Shown here: piece after piece, positions 33,603 through 45,400 of the stretch | How positions within the stretch are numbered: the first letter of the stretch is position 1 | Layout of the letters: each line of letters opens with the position of its first letter | The notes under the pieces: generated by a model | The model's input: only the letters and a program-made list of their open reading frames with translations | What the model was told of the DNA's origin: nothing | The model's database searches: none | From: Tieghemiomyces parasiticus | Taxonomy: Eukaryota > Kickxellomycota > Dimargaritomycetes > Dimargaritales > Dimargaritaceae | Reading direction: 5' to 3' | Assembly: GCA_027575765.1 (NCBI GenBank) | Contig: JANBPT010000068.1 | Location: 20,961-84,960, forward strand | Length of the DNA stretch: 64,000 bases | Translations under genes and position numbers: made by a program

Positions 33603-34770
33603 AGGGGTGATTGACCGTTAAGTCGTATTCTGCACCATGATGATGTCTTACGCTCTTCTTCTCCCCTTCATCATCATCACTTCGTTCCTGCGCCGGCCAA
33701 CGTGGCCCCATACATTTAATGAGTTGTCTTCTTGACGCTGAGCGGACTCATAGTGAACCAAAACATTGTCCATAGATGGGTGGCAGTCTATCCTGTAAAT
33801 AATAATACATTTCCTATCACACACTAGGTCGGTTTAAGCTGCTGTCGCAGTCGTTTATGTGGCATAAGTGTGATCCCGTAAGCCCTGAAAACAGATTTGT
33901 ATTGCCATTGGATATGTATCTTATTCTCGCCCATTTCATTGACACTATATACAAGATGATTGCACGGGTATAGAGGATATACCACAGCGGTTGTTGGGGG
34001 GTTTACTTAACTAATTACTTTGGGGAACAGATAACTAAATATACAAGGGGCTTGCTGGGATGGCCATTAAATAAAACGAACGTCAGGGTGGTGAAGGGCG
34101 GATGTGACTCGAAGTCAATAGTGAGCATGGGTAGGGGGAGGGGATAGGGGGGGAGCAGGCAGGTCATCGAGAAGCGCGGCGAAGGGCGGACAAAGAAAAG
34201 AAGGGCAGGGAAGAGGCGAGGCTTGCTTAGCTGACCAGCCATACCGGTGAAGGACGAGAAGGGAGACCGAGGTGCACAAAGGCTTGAACGTGAATTCGTA
34301 AATGAGGTTACGGGACTCGTCGAGACCACTCACCCTTCGCCTTCGGTGTGATTTTATGTGGCATTTTTTTTCATCCTATTCGACAGGTCCATGGGCCTCG
34401 CTCACCACTCTATCACTTGGTTCAGCTTGCCTTTTCTCTCTCCCGCAGGCCTATTCCACACTCCACCTAGATCTTACCGGGTGGGTTTTGGACTGTCGAT
34501 TCCAAACCTAACTTCTCCCTCCCCTTTAGCACACATCCGGCCGGACATTTCTTTCGGTTGGCCGTGGTCGACTGGGCAGTCAACGGGGCGGCATTCGCAC
34601 TGACCAGTGGGGAGGGCGGGGGGATGGAGGGCATCGAGATACGAAATAGAGGTAGTGGGAGAAGGTCGACGCACCGATGCTGTAGGGCTACCGGTAGCCC
34701 TTCAGTAAGGGAGGGGAGGAACACCCCGAGAGCCGGCTAGTAGGGAGTCCGATCAGGCTATCACGAATGG
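33603..34770. other. Intergenic spacer between convergent genes
   Basis: 1.2 kb between the receptor and CAP gene 3' ends. A perfect 18-bp palindrome lies at 34684-34701. Minus-strand ORFs at 34015-34333 are Pro/Ser-rich without a recognisable domain. Confidence 0.5.
34684..34701. repeat. Perfect 18-bp palindrome
   Basis: The half-site AGGGCTACC is followed directly by its reverse complement. It lies 70-87 bp past the CAP-protein stop, so it could form a cruciform or RNA hairpin in the 3' region. No known binding site is recognised. Confidence 0.6.
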
Positions 34771-35422
34771 CTACGTAATAAGTTTGTTATTGCAGGCAAG
34801 CTTTCTCTGGGTGTCAAGGTTGCTGATGTTGGCGAGGATGAGGGAGACGGCTTCTCCCGTTTGCGCGATGCAGAAACTGTTGGCCCGCTTATCGATGATA
34901 ATAACCCGGTGTTCTGAGTAGCAATACGTTTGAAGAAAAGGAGAGAGAAATAAATTGCACCATTAGTGAGTGTATGGGTTAGCTGAAAGTGATATATATG
35001 ATGCTGTGGGCTATGGTGTAAAACGTTCGTGCGTGGGAAAGAAAGTCACAGACACTAATGGCCTACCTCCAGAACTTACCCTCTGAAATATCCCACTCTG
35101 TAAAGGCCTCCGCCACATTGGCACTATGGTTCGAAATAGTTTCGCCCATCCAGGTAACCTGGATGTTGTCCTGGATCAGCGACGTGAGAAATGGCTGGAG
35201 TTTCATGTGCTGCTGCGCCCTGGTGGCCCTCATGTTATGGACTGACTTTTTTGCAACGCTGCAGAGTTCGTTGACCATGGGGATGGGTGGCTGGTGATAC
35301 TTTCGGCGGAACTCGTTGACAAGATCTTGCGCACGACATGGGTTGCTGATTGATGGGGGTATCCTGACTACAAAGCCGTTGACCAGTGAGAGCAGACAGA
35401 CAGTAAGGAGGAGAGACCACAT
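34771..35422 (-). CDS. Secreted CAP/SCP-domain protein
   Basis: Two exons, 35422-35080 and 34913-34771, join in phase 1 across a 166-nt intron and give 161 residues. The signal peptide is MWSLLLTVCLLSLVNGFVV. The mature part fits the CAP (SCP/TAPS, PR-1) pattern: LVNEFRRKYHQPPIPMVNEL corresponds to the first helix, SVAKKSVHNM to the next, ANVAEAFTEWDISEEHR to the helix plus GHxxNI-like region, and RANSFCIAQTG to the central strand. The exon junction restores the EEHRVIII segment with its conserved His, which supports the intron. CAP proteins act outside the cell, often in sterol or lipid export or host and prey contact. Several CAP cavity residues are substituted, and the domain is short. The role is unknown. 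Confidence 0.65.
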
Positions 35423-35930
35423 CGTCGCGTGGATTGGGAAGAAGCAGTGGTGGTGATGGTGGTAGGGACGACGATAGTGGGGCGGGTGGATGGTATCGAG
35501 CCGGTGGCGGTGGATCGGGGAGCGCAGCAGAGTGAACGGAGCTCAATGGCGAGCTACAGAAGAACAATCCTCGAGTACCCAGGCCTGGGGGAGGTCAAAC
35601 GTGAGAGGGGTATAATATAGTTGCTATACAATGGGTGCAGAGGATTATGGATACGGTTCGGGCGCAATGTGTTGAGAGTGATAGATGAGTGCTATAGTGG
35701 ACTGCTCTATGTGAACCTGCTTGGTGTACAAACAAGATATACGAAAGGCGCGGGTAAGTGGAATTGGGGTCGATAGAATAAAACTAAATGGTAAGCGGGC
35801 GGCACGATACGCCACGGCCGACTAAATATTGAAAACAATTATCCAAAAAAATATACCCCGTCAGGATGATCGGCGAGTTTTATACGACACTTCCATGCGG
35901 CAGGCGTCACATGTAGAGCGAACTAAACAG

Positions 35931-35961
35931 AAGGGCCGGCGGCAATGGGCGACCGGCCCTT
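35931..35961. repeat. GC-rich hairpin
   Basis: Arms 35931-35939 (AAGGGCCGG) and 35953-35961 are perfect reverse complements around a 13-nt loop, standing out in otherwise AT-richer spacer. Confidence 0.55.
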
Positions 35962-36662
35962 GTCAAAGAATTCTGGTGTAACGGCAACGTGCCGATCGAG
36001 CGGAAGGCAAACGGTGAGGAAGGGGAGGACGAAAGGGGGGAAGCGTTAGCCGGGCAGACTTTGGCAAGGAAGGGGAGATGTGGCGGGCGGAGAAAAGTGT
36101 GGCTGAGAAAAGAGGGGGCGTGTGTGGTTTAGGCGTGTGCACTGAGGCTAGCAACCGGCGCGTGTACATGTGTGTGTGCGAAAGTAATTCCTCCGACGCC
36201 TTGAGTTTCCAAAGACGTCATGATGCAGGGAAGTAGAGGTCTATGCGATAGCTGGGATGGTAAGTTAGCAGACCAGGGATGGCAGCAGCAGGTTGGATGT
36301 ACGGTTAGGCCAGAGTAATGCTGTACAGGCTCATTGTATAAGGGATGAATAAATATTACTGCACGAGTATGGTTCTTTTACTATAGGGGCACCTTGATTT
36401 CGGCAGGGAAAGCTGATTAACTGGATAATCTATGACGTTACGAGCTGGTAATCGGCCTACGGGTCAGACTTCGAACCCCCATAAACGCCCGACACACAAC
36501 TAGTAGGTGGCGATAAAACTAGTGCAACCCAACCGGGCCATAGGATAGGGGTTAAGGGAGACGAGTACGGCCCGTACAGCAAACACAGGAGCAGCATAGC
36601 TTGCGCCAGGGCCAAGTATCTAAGGGCCAGGTCGCAGTGTACCGGTCGTCAATACGGAATTC

Positions 36663-36680
36663 CGAGGCCGTCGGGCCTCG
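36663..36680. repeat. Small hairpin with tetraloop
   Basis: CGAGGCC pairs with GGCCTCG around a GTCG loop. It is compact and GC-rich, with no nearby gene to explain it. Confidence 0.45.
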
Positions 36681-38530
36681 CCCCCTACTGCATCTCTCCT
36701 CTTTTTATAAGCTCCCTTCCATAGTAGCCGCCTAAATTGGAGCCCTACGCCAAGGTCGGAGGGGAAGGATCGGGCTAGCCTTGGTGCCTAATTTACCGGC
36801 GGAGCTTGCGATGAGGATTGGCTAAAAGAGGGCGGACTGAGTAACCCAAATTCACCCCCAATACCTTTACCCTCCGGATGAATTGCAGCATAGTAAACGC
36901 CTGCCACATCCACCCACCCAATATAGGTGATATAGCCGTCAGTGAAAAGTGCCAGCGGTTTGTCCTGGCCTCAAACCTAGTGGTGCCACGATGGCGAGGC
37001 CACAAAAGCACAAGTATCGGGGGACACGGTATGTAATTTGTGGACAGTAAGCGGACAGCCCTATTTTTAAGCCGATTGTGTATTTGACCAAATACGGATG
37101 ATCTCAGTTGAGGCTAAGAATAGATTCCTCGCGGGCCGAAGTTTCGGTGTTCAAGTGCCGAGGTTGCGCGACAGGAAGGCCGGCGGGGTGGATGACACCC
37201 GGCGAAATTACAGGCGAGGTTACAACGCGTGAGGCCGGCGATGAATAGGGCATACAGCAGTCGTTGCGCTAGGACCCTGAGCGGTTAATAAGCTCCCGAC
37301 GGAAACACCAGTTTAGACGATGTGCCTCGCCTGCCCTTTTACGCGTCAGCCTATGGTAAGCCACGAGTATCTGTCCAGCCGCTATGGGTGCTGAGTAATC
37401 CCAGGACTCTGTAAGGTGGTTGTGCTTCGCCCTCACCATAATACTAAAAATAAGGGACTGATTGATATGCGTAATAGGATTATCTATGCCGCAGCGAAGG
37501 ACGAAGCCTGGAGGCCTACGGGGGAGGGGTTTCTGATAAAATAGAAGCCATAAGGCCGATGGGAGGACACGTGGACCCGGTCGGAGTAAAACATCGCCTG
37601 TGGCCCGGCTCTTACGAAGACATAACGTACTGCGGCGACGGCGCAACGCCTAGCCTAGTTGGAGCCAATCGGGATCTAGTGAACCCGGCGGGGAGATTGG
37701 CGGGAAAATATTTTCCCAACAGGTAACAAGCTGGTCGAATCATCAATCGTCATGGTGAGAGCATATGCCAGCGACGACCGCGCCGACCAAAAAGAAAAAA
37801 AAAACTAAAAAAAGCATAGAAGCGAGGGAGGCAGCAAAGAGGTTATCCCGACTATCTTGAGCGTATTACGAAAAGCTGGCGGGCAAGGGGGCGAGAGGGC
37901 ATGCCAGGGAATCCGATAGGCCCTGCACCCAGCAGTATCAAGGGCCCACTGGCCAGCCAGACAGGGGTTGGGGGGGGGGAAGTAAGCATGACTCTTGTGC
38001 GCCCCTCCACACATACGTCTGACTGACGAACTGCCCCCCCACACGGTTGGGCAAGAAGGCAGACCCCCCTAATCCTTACACCCCTTCTCCCTATCACGTT
38101 CACCTCTCCTCCGAGGCTTGACCCCGTTGCTTGCATCTTCTTCACCGTTCGTATATCTGCCCCTCTGGCGCATACATCTTTCCGACGCATCGCTTCTCAT
38201 CACCTACGGTTCCCATCGACCTAATCCACTCTCTTTCTGCATTTTTCAATCCTCTAATAACCCAGTCGATCACCACTCACCTCCACCCATCACACTTGGC
38301 GACCTAATCTCACCTAGATATACCTAGATTCTGGTCCACCCTCCACTCGACTATATCTGGCACTACGAACCCAGACCACCAACGCGGCCTTCCCACCGTC
38401 CACTTCTGCATTCTATACATTTGGCCTTCCACGTCACCCCTAGCCACTTCCACTTGCCGCTATCGGCCGTCGATACCCCTTCACTTTCGACCCTGTACCT
38501 ATATTCCACTTTCCGATATCGTTGTTCCCC

Positions 38531-39103
38531 ATGAAGCTGTTCGAGGCCTTCCACGAGTACTCGCAAAACTGGGCCACCGTAACGGCGGCCCACTGGCAAA
38601 AATACCCGAATGACAAGACGCCGCACGTGCTCCACGTCGAGACTCTCAACCGCACGATCGACCCGGAAACGGGAATCCTACGGACGGAGCGGCTTATTTC
38701 GTGCAGGCAGGCGTGCCCAGCTATTGTGGCCAAGATCCTCGGATCGTCTGAGACGTCGTACGTGCTCGAATACAGTGAAGTGGACCCCAAGCAGCAGGTC
38801 CTTAAAGCCGTGACCACGAATCTGACCTATCACAATGTGGTGGCTGTCAATGAGGAGATTTGCTACACGGCCCACCCAACGCAGCCCCGGTCGGCTACCG
38901 CCTTCAAGCAGTCCGCCCAGATCACCGCCTTCAGCTGGATCGCTAGCACTGTAGAGGATTTCTGTGTCAACCGGTTCCGCGAGAACGCCCAGATTGGCAA
39001 GCGCGCCCTGGAGCAAGTCGTCGAGAAGTTGGCAGAGACCAACGCTGCCGCCGCCCAGACTGCTTCTGCCGGTTCCCTTGCTGCGGCGGCGGGTGCTCAG
39101 TAG
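38531..39103 (+). CDS. PRELI/MSF1 (Ups-family) intermembrane-space lipid transfer protein
   Basis: Single-exon 190-residue protein covered almost entirely by the PRELI/MSF1 domain. It begins MKLFEAFHEYSQNWATVTAA with the family HWQKYPN, followed by VETLNRTIDPETGILRTERL, YVLEYSEVDPKQQ and LTYHNVVAVNEE. The C-terminal helix reads FCVNRFRENAQIGKRALEQV. Ups proteins work with Mdm35 in the mitochondrial intermembrane space: Ups1 moves phosphatidic acid for cardiolipin synthesis and Ups2 moves phosphatidylserine for PE synthesis. The N-terminal half is closest to the Ups2/PRELID3 type by eye, while the C-terminal helix also resembles PRELI, so I leave the paralogue open. The tail is Ala/Ser-rich. 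An in-frame TTG lies three codons upstream; the ATG at 38531 gives the conserved N terminus. Confidence 0.9.
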   Translation: MKLFEAFHEYSQNWATVTAAHWQKYPNDKTPHVLHVETLNRTIDPETGILRTERLISCRQACPAIVAKILGSSETSYVLEYSEVDPKQQVLKAVTTNLTYHNVVAVNEEICYTAHPTQPRSATAFKQSAQITAFSWIASTVEDFCVNRFRENAQIGKRALEQVVEKLAETNAAAAQTASAGSLAAAAGAQ

Positions 39104-39567
39104 ATAACCCGTTTGAAGAAGTAAAAAAAATAGAGGAAAGAAACCGCCTAGACCTAAACGCAGAGGGCTTGCCATAGGCCCCAGAGCCCATCTAGGCTGT
39201 GTGCCCTCCCCCCTCCCCTCGTCTTGCCACCTCCACCCTTGTGCATCCTTTGTTCATAAAGGCGTTGGTGGCACAACCGCGTTGGCCGATATCTTCCCTA
39301 TTCATCTCAACCTGCGACAACCTCACTCACACGCACTCTCTCTCTCTCTCTTTGCATATTTCGCAAGCGGTAGATATCGACATTGTACCTCCTGAAAATA
39401 AAAAGTAAAAAGTTAAACATCCAACGACGCCACCTTCTGACTATCGTTGCTTGAAAACGGAACGGTAGCGTGCTAGAAATTATAAACTTGTATAATACAA
39501 AACCTAACCGGATATTCCAAGGTCCCCTTATAGACGTAAAATTTAAAACCTACCAACGAAATTTGCT
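39104..39567. other. Spacer between convergent genes with (CT)n tract
   Basis: 464 bp between the Ups and SWC4 3' ends. A CT-dinucleotide run lies at about 39336-39350, and AATAAA occurs at 39397-39402 on the plus strand, rather far (294 nt) from the Ups stop. Confidence 0.5.
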
Positions 39568-41178
39568 CTAAGGGAAATCGTCACTACCAGGCGGGGCGGA
39601 CCCGGTATGGTGATGGAGTTGGGGCGGCGGACTGCGACCGAGGAGGTGGGCCTTGCGATTGGTGGCCATCCGGACGTCATGGTCGGCCTTGTCAACCTGT
39701 TTCTTGAGTTCAAGGGCGACGAGGATATTGGCCTGGAGCCGATCGAATTCAGCGCAGACCGGGCCAGTGGCCATGACGGGCCGTGGAGGTATGTTGAGTT
39801 CCTCAAGGTAGGCAAGGACCTTTTGGCTCATACTCAGCTTAACCGGGGCGATCCGTGTGCTGCGGATGAAGGCACCGGGAGCCGTCCGGTCATGACTAGG
39901 AATCCGGGAGACCAGGGCGGACGTGGTGGTGGCCAGACCCTGGGCCGCCGATGCGGACGAAGTAAAAGGACCCGGGGAGGCTAAGCCCAGGTCGCTGTGA
40001 TCGTCCGCGATGGAGGATGTTGGGGTGGCTCCGCCCGGGTAGAACCCCACGCGGGACGGTGAGACGGAACGGGACGTGTCCACGCGGCTGTCGTTCGCCT
40101 CGGCCCCATTCTTCTTGAGCAGTTTGCGTTTCTTAGTCTTGACAGATAATGACCCATCCACCGGGGAAGGTAGGGTGCCCGAAGAGTCATAGGCGCCGTC
40201 GTCTAGGTGGTGGGTGGTTCCAGTGGCTGAGGACAGGGGGTGATGTGCGCTTGGGGAGGCTAGACCGCCCGGGTCCCCCAGATTACTTCCACTCCCAAGC
40301 CGAAGCCCCGACGGAGGGTGGTGGCCGGCCAGCGGCCGCCGGGACTTGAGTCCGCCGGCGCTGCGAAGGGCCAGGTTGGTCTCGTGGGCGTTGAGCAACC
40401 GGAGAAGGGCCTCCCGTTCATGGGTGAGCCGGCGCTCGTTCTGATCGAGGCGGCGCACCTCCAAGAAGAGGCACTCCTCCTCCTCAATCTGCTCGCGGGT
40501 GCGGCCGTAGAGCTTCTCGAGGTAGCTCTTGCGTTCAATCTCGCGGTCCTTGTTGTAATCATAAAGAGCCAGGTCGCGCTGCAGGGTCGGGTCACTGAGA
40601 CTACCGGCGTGGCGGCCGCGCAGCAGTTTCTGCTGGATGGCGTAGAACCGTTCTTTGAGGTCCTCCATTGTGCGCGTTTTCCCATCTTCGAAATGGTAGC
40701 GGTCGGCGATGACCGGGAACCGGAGATCAAGCTGTCGGCAGAGCGACCACAAGTAGGCCGTTTCCTCCTTATTCCAGTCGTCGTCGCGCAAATATAACTC
40801 ATACTCGGCGTCCGTGTACTCGCCCACGTCAATGATCTGGTTGAAGGCGGCGAAGTGGTAGTCGAGGGGCTCGTCGTTGGCCTTTACCCAGTGGTGCAGG
40901 ACCAGGTCGTCGTCTCGCGCGCTGCTGGTGAAGCCGCGGTTAAACCATGCCATGGCCCGCCCGCTAGCCTTGGGCTTGGCGTGGAGCGACGGAGGCTTAT
41001 CGATGAGCACGGTAGGGGCGCCGCCAATCAGGTTGAACAGGTCGCGGCTGACGCTGGGCAGGGCAGGCGTCGTCGGCGCGGGCGAGCGGCAGTTGGATAT
41101 GTCAGGGGAGGAACTACGCGAACGGTCCGCATCGGTTGTTGACCCCATGCCAAGGTCTGCTGGCTGGTCAACGTCCAT
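39568..41178 (-). CDS. SWC4: SWR1/NuA4 complex subunit Swc4 (DMAP1 homologue)
   Basis: Nuclear chromatin subunit shared by the SWR1 H2A.Z-exchange and NuA4 acetyltransferase complexes. From the likely start MDVDQPADLGMG the protein has 536 residues. The DMAP1 core is clear: LIDKPPSLHAKPKASGRAMAWF, HHWVKANDEPLDYHFAAFNQ, then the SANT/Myb-like YTDAEYELYLRDDDWNKEET and YLWSLCRQLDLRFPVIADRY. KTRTMEDLKERFYAIQQKLL follows, with a coiled-coil QIEEEECLFLEVRRLDQNER. A Ser/Pro-rich linker separates this from the C-terminal VKLSMSQKVLAYLEELNIPPRP region. The frame stays open further upstream to an ATG at 41391, but that extension is hydrophobic and Pro-rich and looks like leader, so I prefer 41178. Single exon; family call firm. 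Confidence 0.92.
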   Translation of the reverse strand: MDVDQPADLGMGSTTDADRSRSSSPDISNCRSPAPTTPALPSVSRDLFNLIGGAPTVLIDKPPSLHAKPKASGRAMAWFNRGFTSSARDDDLVLHHWVKANDEPLDYHFAAFNQIIDVGEYTDAEYELYLRDDDWNKEETAYLWSLCRQLDLRFPVIADRYHFEDGKTRTMEDLKERFYAIQQKLLRGRHAGSLSDPTLQRDLALYDYNKDREIERKSYLEKLYGRTREQIEEEECLFLEVRRLDQNERRLTHEREALLRLLNAHETNLALRSAGGLKSRRPLAGHHPPSGLRLGSGSNLGDPGGLASPSAHHPLSSATGTTHHLDDGAYDSSGTLPSPVDGSLSVKTKKRKLLKKNGAEANDSRVDTSRSVSPSRVGFYPGGATPTSSIADDHSDLGLASPGPFTSSASAAQGLATTTSALVSRIPSHDRTAPGAFIRSTRIAPVKLSMSQKVLAYLEELNIPPRPVMATGPVCAEFDRLQANILVALELKKQVDKADHDVRMATNRKAHLLGRSPPPQLHHHTGSAPPGSDDFP

Positions 41179-42464
41179 GATTGGTTCGCTGTTGTAGAAA
41201 TGAGGTAGGAACGAAGGAGATGGGAAGGTAGGTGCTAATGTTGCCGATTGGGGGAAAAGGAGTGGTTGAATGTACTGACAGAGCGGGTAAATGTGGGGAA
41301 CGAATTGAAGGCTATGGTGAGAAGGGGGAGCAATGGAGCCAGGCAGCACTCGGACGTGGGGATCCGGCATAATTCGCGTCTGGTTCCTCACGCGCCGTAG
41401 GCCCGGTCAAGCATGTTGGCGACATAGTTCTGGCCCTTTAAAGCACGGATGTACATGGTTGCTAAGGGGGGGGACTAGCCTCCGGCAGGCCTCCCAGACT
41501 GCCTTTGATTGTAACAACGGACAGCCCCGGCGCGTCCGCCTGCCGGTTGTATGAAGGACCAGTTTGTCGTGTATGCGACCGGAACTCAGCACCTGAACCG
41601 AATAGGCACTTGAGCAGATTCCACTAGACATGGGGGTCCACGCGACTCGATTGAGCTGAGCGAGTTTCTGTCTAGTTGCCCCCCCCCCCTAGTGAGCGGC
41701 TTCCCTTCATCGCCTCTTTCTGTAGCTAGTCCTTTATAACCACATTTTTTCCGCTTCCTCTCCATAGAACAGCCTGGCATAGATAAATCTATGCATCGTC
41801 TCGTAAACTCCACTCAATCCTTCACGGATATTGATTGGGCCCAACTCGACCGTACCGGTGACATCACCACTCTGCCGCTGTCATCTAATCTAAAGGTTGC
41901 GCAGTTATGGAATAGCAATTGGAAGCCACCAACCACGCTACCGTAGGCTAAGTAGGCGCGCCCAACCCCGCAACTGGAGCTCGGCGGGCGCTTTCGTCAC
42001 TTACCATTTCACCCCTCCCCCACTTTCACGTTCACCAAGGCCTGCATCGGCCGCATGACGTTGCACAGTCCCTGAGGTTGTGTTATTCGTTGGCTGCCAA
42101 CCACTTCCTTTTCGGAGATGGCAACGGCTGAGGAAATGCAATAAGGCCCCCGGGTCACCCCATCGGTTTGCGTTCTCGCTCCTAGCCCTTTTCAGCTTTA
42201 TCGCCAACTTCGCCCTAGTATCGCCCGGTATCGGGTGGCCTACCCGCCCCGCCAGACTCATAGGCTCTGTCCTTCCCCACCCCGGTTTAAAGGGTGGTTG
42301 TCACTAGACTATACGCCCCACCTGAACCTTCTCGAGAGGTTTCACCCTCACCCGCCTTCCATTGCCACGCGTTGACCCGTTCGCCGCCATCACTTGGACT
42401 GCACCTTCGCCTCTTCGTCCTCACCAATCCGTCCGTGCGTTTGGACGCATTCCCTTGTTTTCCT
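41179..42464. other. Divergent promoter region
   Basis: 1.3 kb between the starts of SWC4 and the phospholipase-like gene. It contains a C-run at about 41681-41690 and short ORFs on both strands without recognisable character. Both promoters should lie here. Confidence 0.5.
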
Positions 42465-45400
42465 ATGGTCCTTCCCAGCCCGGCCCGCTCCCGTCTCCGC
42501 TATCACTTGACCGGCTCCGCCGCCCGGCCACCGACTCCGACTCTGACTTTCCTACGGCGCACTTGCCACCTTCACGTCCCGCGGACGTTGTCTATTAAGG
42601 CGACATCGACCCACTATTACCGTCCACCGCACCCGATTACCGCGAACAGTAAGTCCCCCACTCCGGCCCTTGGTAACCCCGCAGACTATACGTGCCCCCC
42701 GGTCGTAGGCCATAAGGTTGCTACGGCTCTCGTCTCGTCGCTTGCCAATCATTAACGCCACTGCCCCTTTCTTCTCTCAACCTCCTGGGTGCCTGCAGTG
42801 CCTCTCTCGGATCACGGTCGTCTGATTACCACCACTATCGTGGTCGGGTGCGGGGTCTATCTGGGCTGGCGCCTGCTCCACAGCGTTTCTGGCCACCGAC
42901 TGCAGCGATCACCACAGCGCCGCGTGTCCCACGACGCCGGCCTGGATTTGAAGGCTGTGGCCCTCGATCTGACCACTGTCGATCGGGACCTCCTGGCCCG
43001 GGTAAAGGACCGGGTGGCGGAAATCCGTGAGACCCTCACTGACCTTCAAGGCATAATTAAATTTCGGGCCAAGTACGGCGACGACGCACACGTTCAGCAT
43101 AACGTAGCTAAGGTCCTGCAGCGACTCCGCAACCAGATTTTCGACCTCAACTGGTTCGCTGACCGACAGCTGCCTGAACTCGAGGCCTTTGCCCAGGCCA
43201 TCCAGCGCCACATCCACGACGTGGACCAGCCGGCGGCCGCCGACAATGCCCTGGTCGACCGCGTGGAGACGCAGCTCGGCCAGCTTCACGCACTGATCGA
43301 GAGCTCTAACACCTGGATGACGTCCCTCGAACTGCGCCTCAAGGCGGTCACCGACACCCTCCCCACGACGGACGAGATTAAAGCCGTGGTTAAGGAACGG
43401 TCCGACCAGGTCCGGCAGACCCTAGACGATACATTGACGGGGCTCATCAACTCTACACTGAGTGGCACCTTCGTCGAAGCCATTCGCCAGACCTACGCTG
43501 ACCCGACCCAGCACCCGGAGGTCGCCTGGGACGCCCAGGTGCGGTTGGGAAACTCCCTACCCGACGCTGAGGTGGCCTTCCGGGCGGCTCGACTTGAGCG
43601 CGGGCGTGTCGCCTTCGCCCGTTTCATTGGTGTCTCCGCCTCCGAGGTTACCCTGGAGGACATGCCCGTGATCGCCCTGGGTGGCAGCGGCGGCGGGTAC
43701 CGCGCGATGGTGTCCACTCTGGGGTACGTGTCAGCCTGCGACGAGGCCGGTCTGTTGGACTGCGTGACCTACATGGCCGGGGTATCCGGTTCGTGCTGGA
43801 CCCTGATGCAGTACTTTATCGCCGCACACGGGTCCACGGCCGCCCTCAACGAGCACATCGCTGGTCAGATTGCCACGTCGCTCACCTCGGTCTCTGCCCT
43901 GGCCGATATGCTGACCTCACCTGCCGCCGCTTCCATCTTTGCCGGTCTCGTATCCAAGTATGATTCGGGGCTCCCGCTATCCCTCGTCGACGTGTATGGC
44001 ACGCTACTTATGGCTCGCCTGCTCACCCGTGCTCTAACTGAGGGCGCTGCCAGTCATAACGACGTAAAAGATGACGGCAAGTCGGTCGGTGCCCCCTCGC
44101 CCTATGCGGCCATCAAGCTTAGTGGCCAGAAGCGGCTCCTGGCCGATGGCGCCCACCCCATGCCCATCTATACCGCGGTCCGTCACGAAATCCTGCGCAC
44201 CGATGGGACTACCACTCAGGCAGACGACCCCGAAAGGGGCCAGTCGAGCTGGACCGGGGTCCTTCCCTCCGTGCCAACCCTCAGCAGCCTCACCAACCTG
44301 ATCCCACTGCGTCGGAAGGCGTCTGATGGGTCAGAAACGGGGGCAGCTGAAGCGAAAGCGGAGGAACTGGCAGTGGATAGCAACGGGCGGAGGGTAGACA
44401 AAGCAGCCGTTACAGATAAGGACACCCAGGATACATCGACCACCCCACCGGACGCCTCGGCCGTCGCCACTTCCACTTCCGACCGATCCTCCGCTTCATC
44501 GTCATCCACCACAACCGCGGAGAACAGCGACGGCGAGGACGAGTCGGCCAACGCCGGAACAGCCCTGGTCTCCGCGCTCGGTCTAAGCCGCACCCACAAG
44601 TACCAATGGTTCGAGTTCACCCCTTACGAGGTGGGCACTGCCGAGCAGGGCGTTTGGGTTCCTGCCTGGGCTTTCGGGCGCCGGTTCCGTGACGGTACTT
44701 CCCTGGAACGCCGACCGGAGCCCAGTGTGGGGTTGTACCTTGGCATGTTCGGTTCGGCCTTCTGCGCCACCATCGCCCACATGATTGATGAGGTCAAGGG
44801 CATCCTGGCCGCTCCGGTCAACGCCTACCTTCAGTCCATCGTCCGCGACTACGAGCTGACCATCACCACCACCCACCCGATCGCCCCGTCCTGCTTCCAC
44901 AATCCGTTCTACCGGCCGTCGTCGCCGACTCGCTCCATTGCCACCACCCCACGCCCGTCCTCCCCGGCCCTCAATGAGGGAACCAGGACCACCGAAGACT
45001 TAACCGCGACGAACAACCAACGTTCGCCCAGCGCCAGCCCGCACGCCGGGAGCCGCCACGGTTCCGATGGACCCACCGATTCAGAGCCTACCACTCTGTA
45101 CGATTCCCAGCAGCTCTGCCTCATGGATGCCGGCATGAACAATAACCTACCCTTTTATCCGCTGCTCCGCCCGGAACGCGGAGTCGATGCCGTACTCCTC
45201 TTTGACGCTAGCAGCGATATCGACGAGACTCCGTGGTTCGAACGGGCTGAAGAGTACGCCAAGCATTTTGGCATTGCACGCTGGCCCCGTGGGGCGGCTC
45301 CTTGGCCCCGGCCTTCGAGTGCCACCGACCCAACGGAAGCCGGGTCGGACAAGGAAAAAAGCAAGGCTGCCACAGCGGAAGGCCAGGGCGAGGAAAAGGC

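Larger units (their letters stand above)
35423..38530. other. Intergenic region (3.1 kb)
   Basis: Divergent spacer between the CAP gene and the PRELI/Ups gene. Two GC-rich hairpins occur, at 35931-35961 and 36663-36680. From about 38080 to 38520 the plus strand is C/T-rich, matching the leader of the Ups gene. Small ORFs at 36793-37011 and 37269-37646 (minus) have no recognisable features. Confidence 0.5.

Noticed and set aside
34015..34333. Minus-strand ORFs near the CAP gene, one starting MSGLDESRNLIYEF
   Set aside because: The start looks gene-like, but the rest is Pro/Ser-rich without a supported intron chain or family match.
36460..36490. ACTTCGAACCCCC resembling a tRNA T-arm
   Set aside because: No pairing T-stem, anticodon arm or acceptor stem could be built on either strand.
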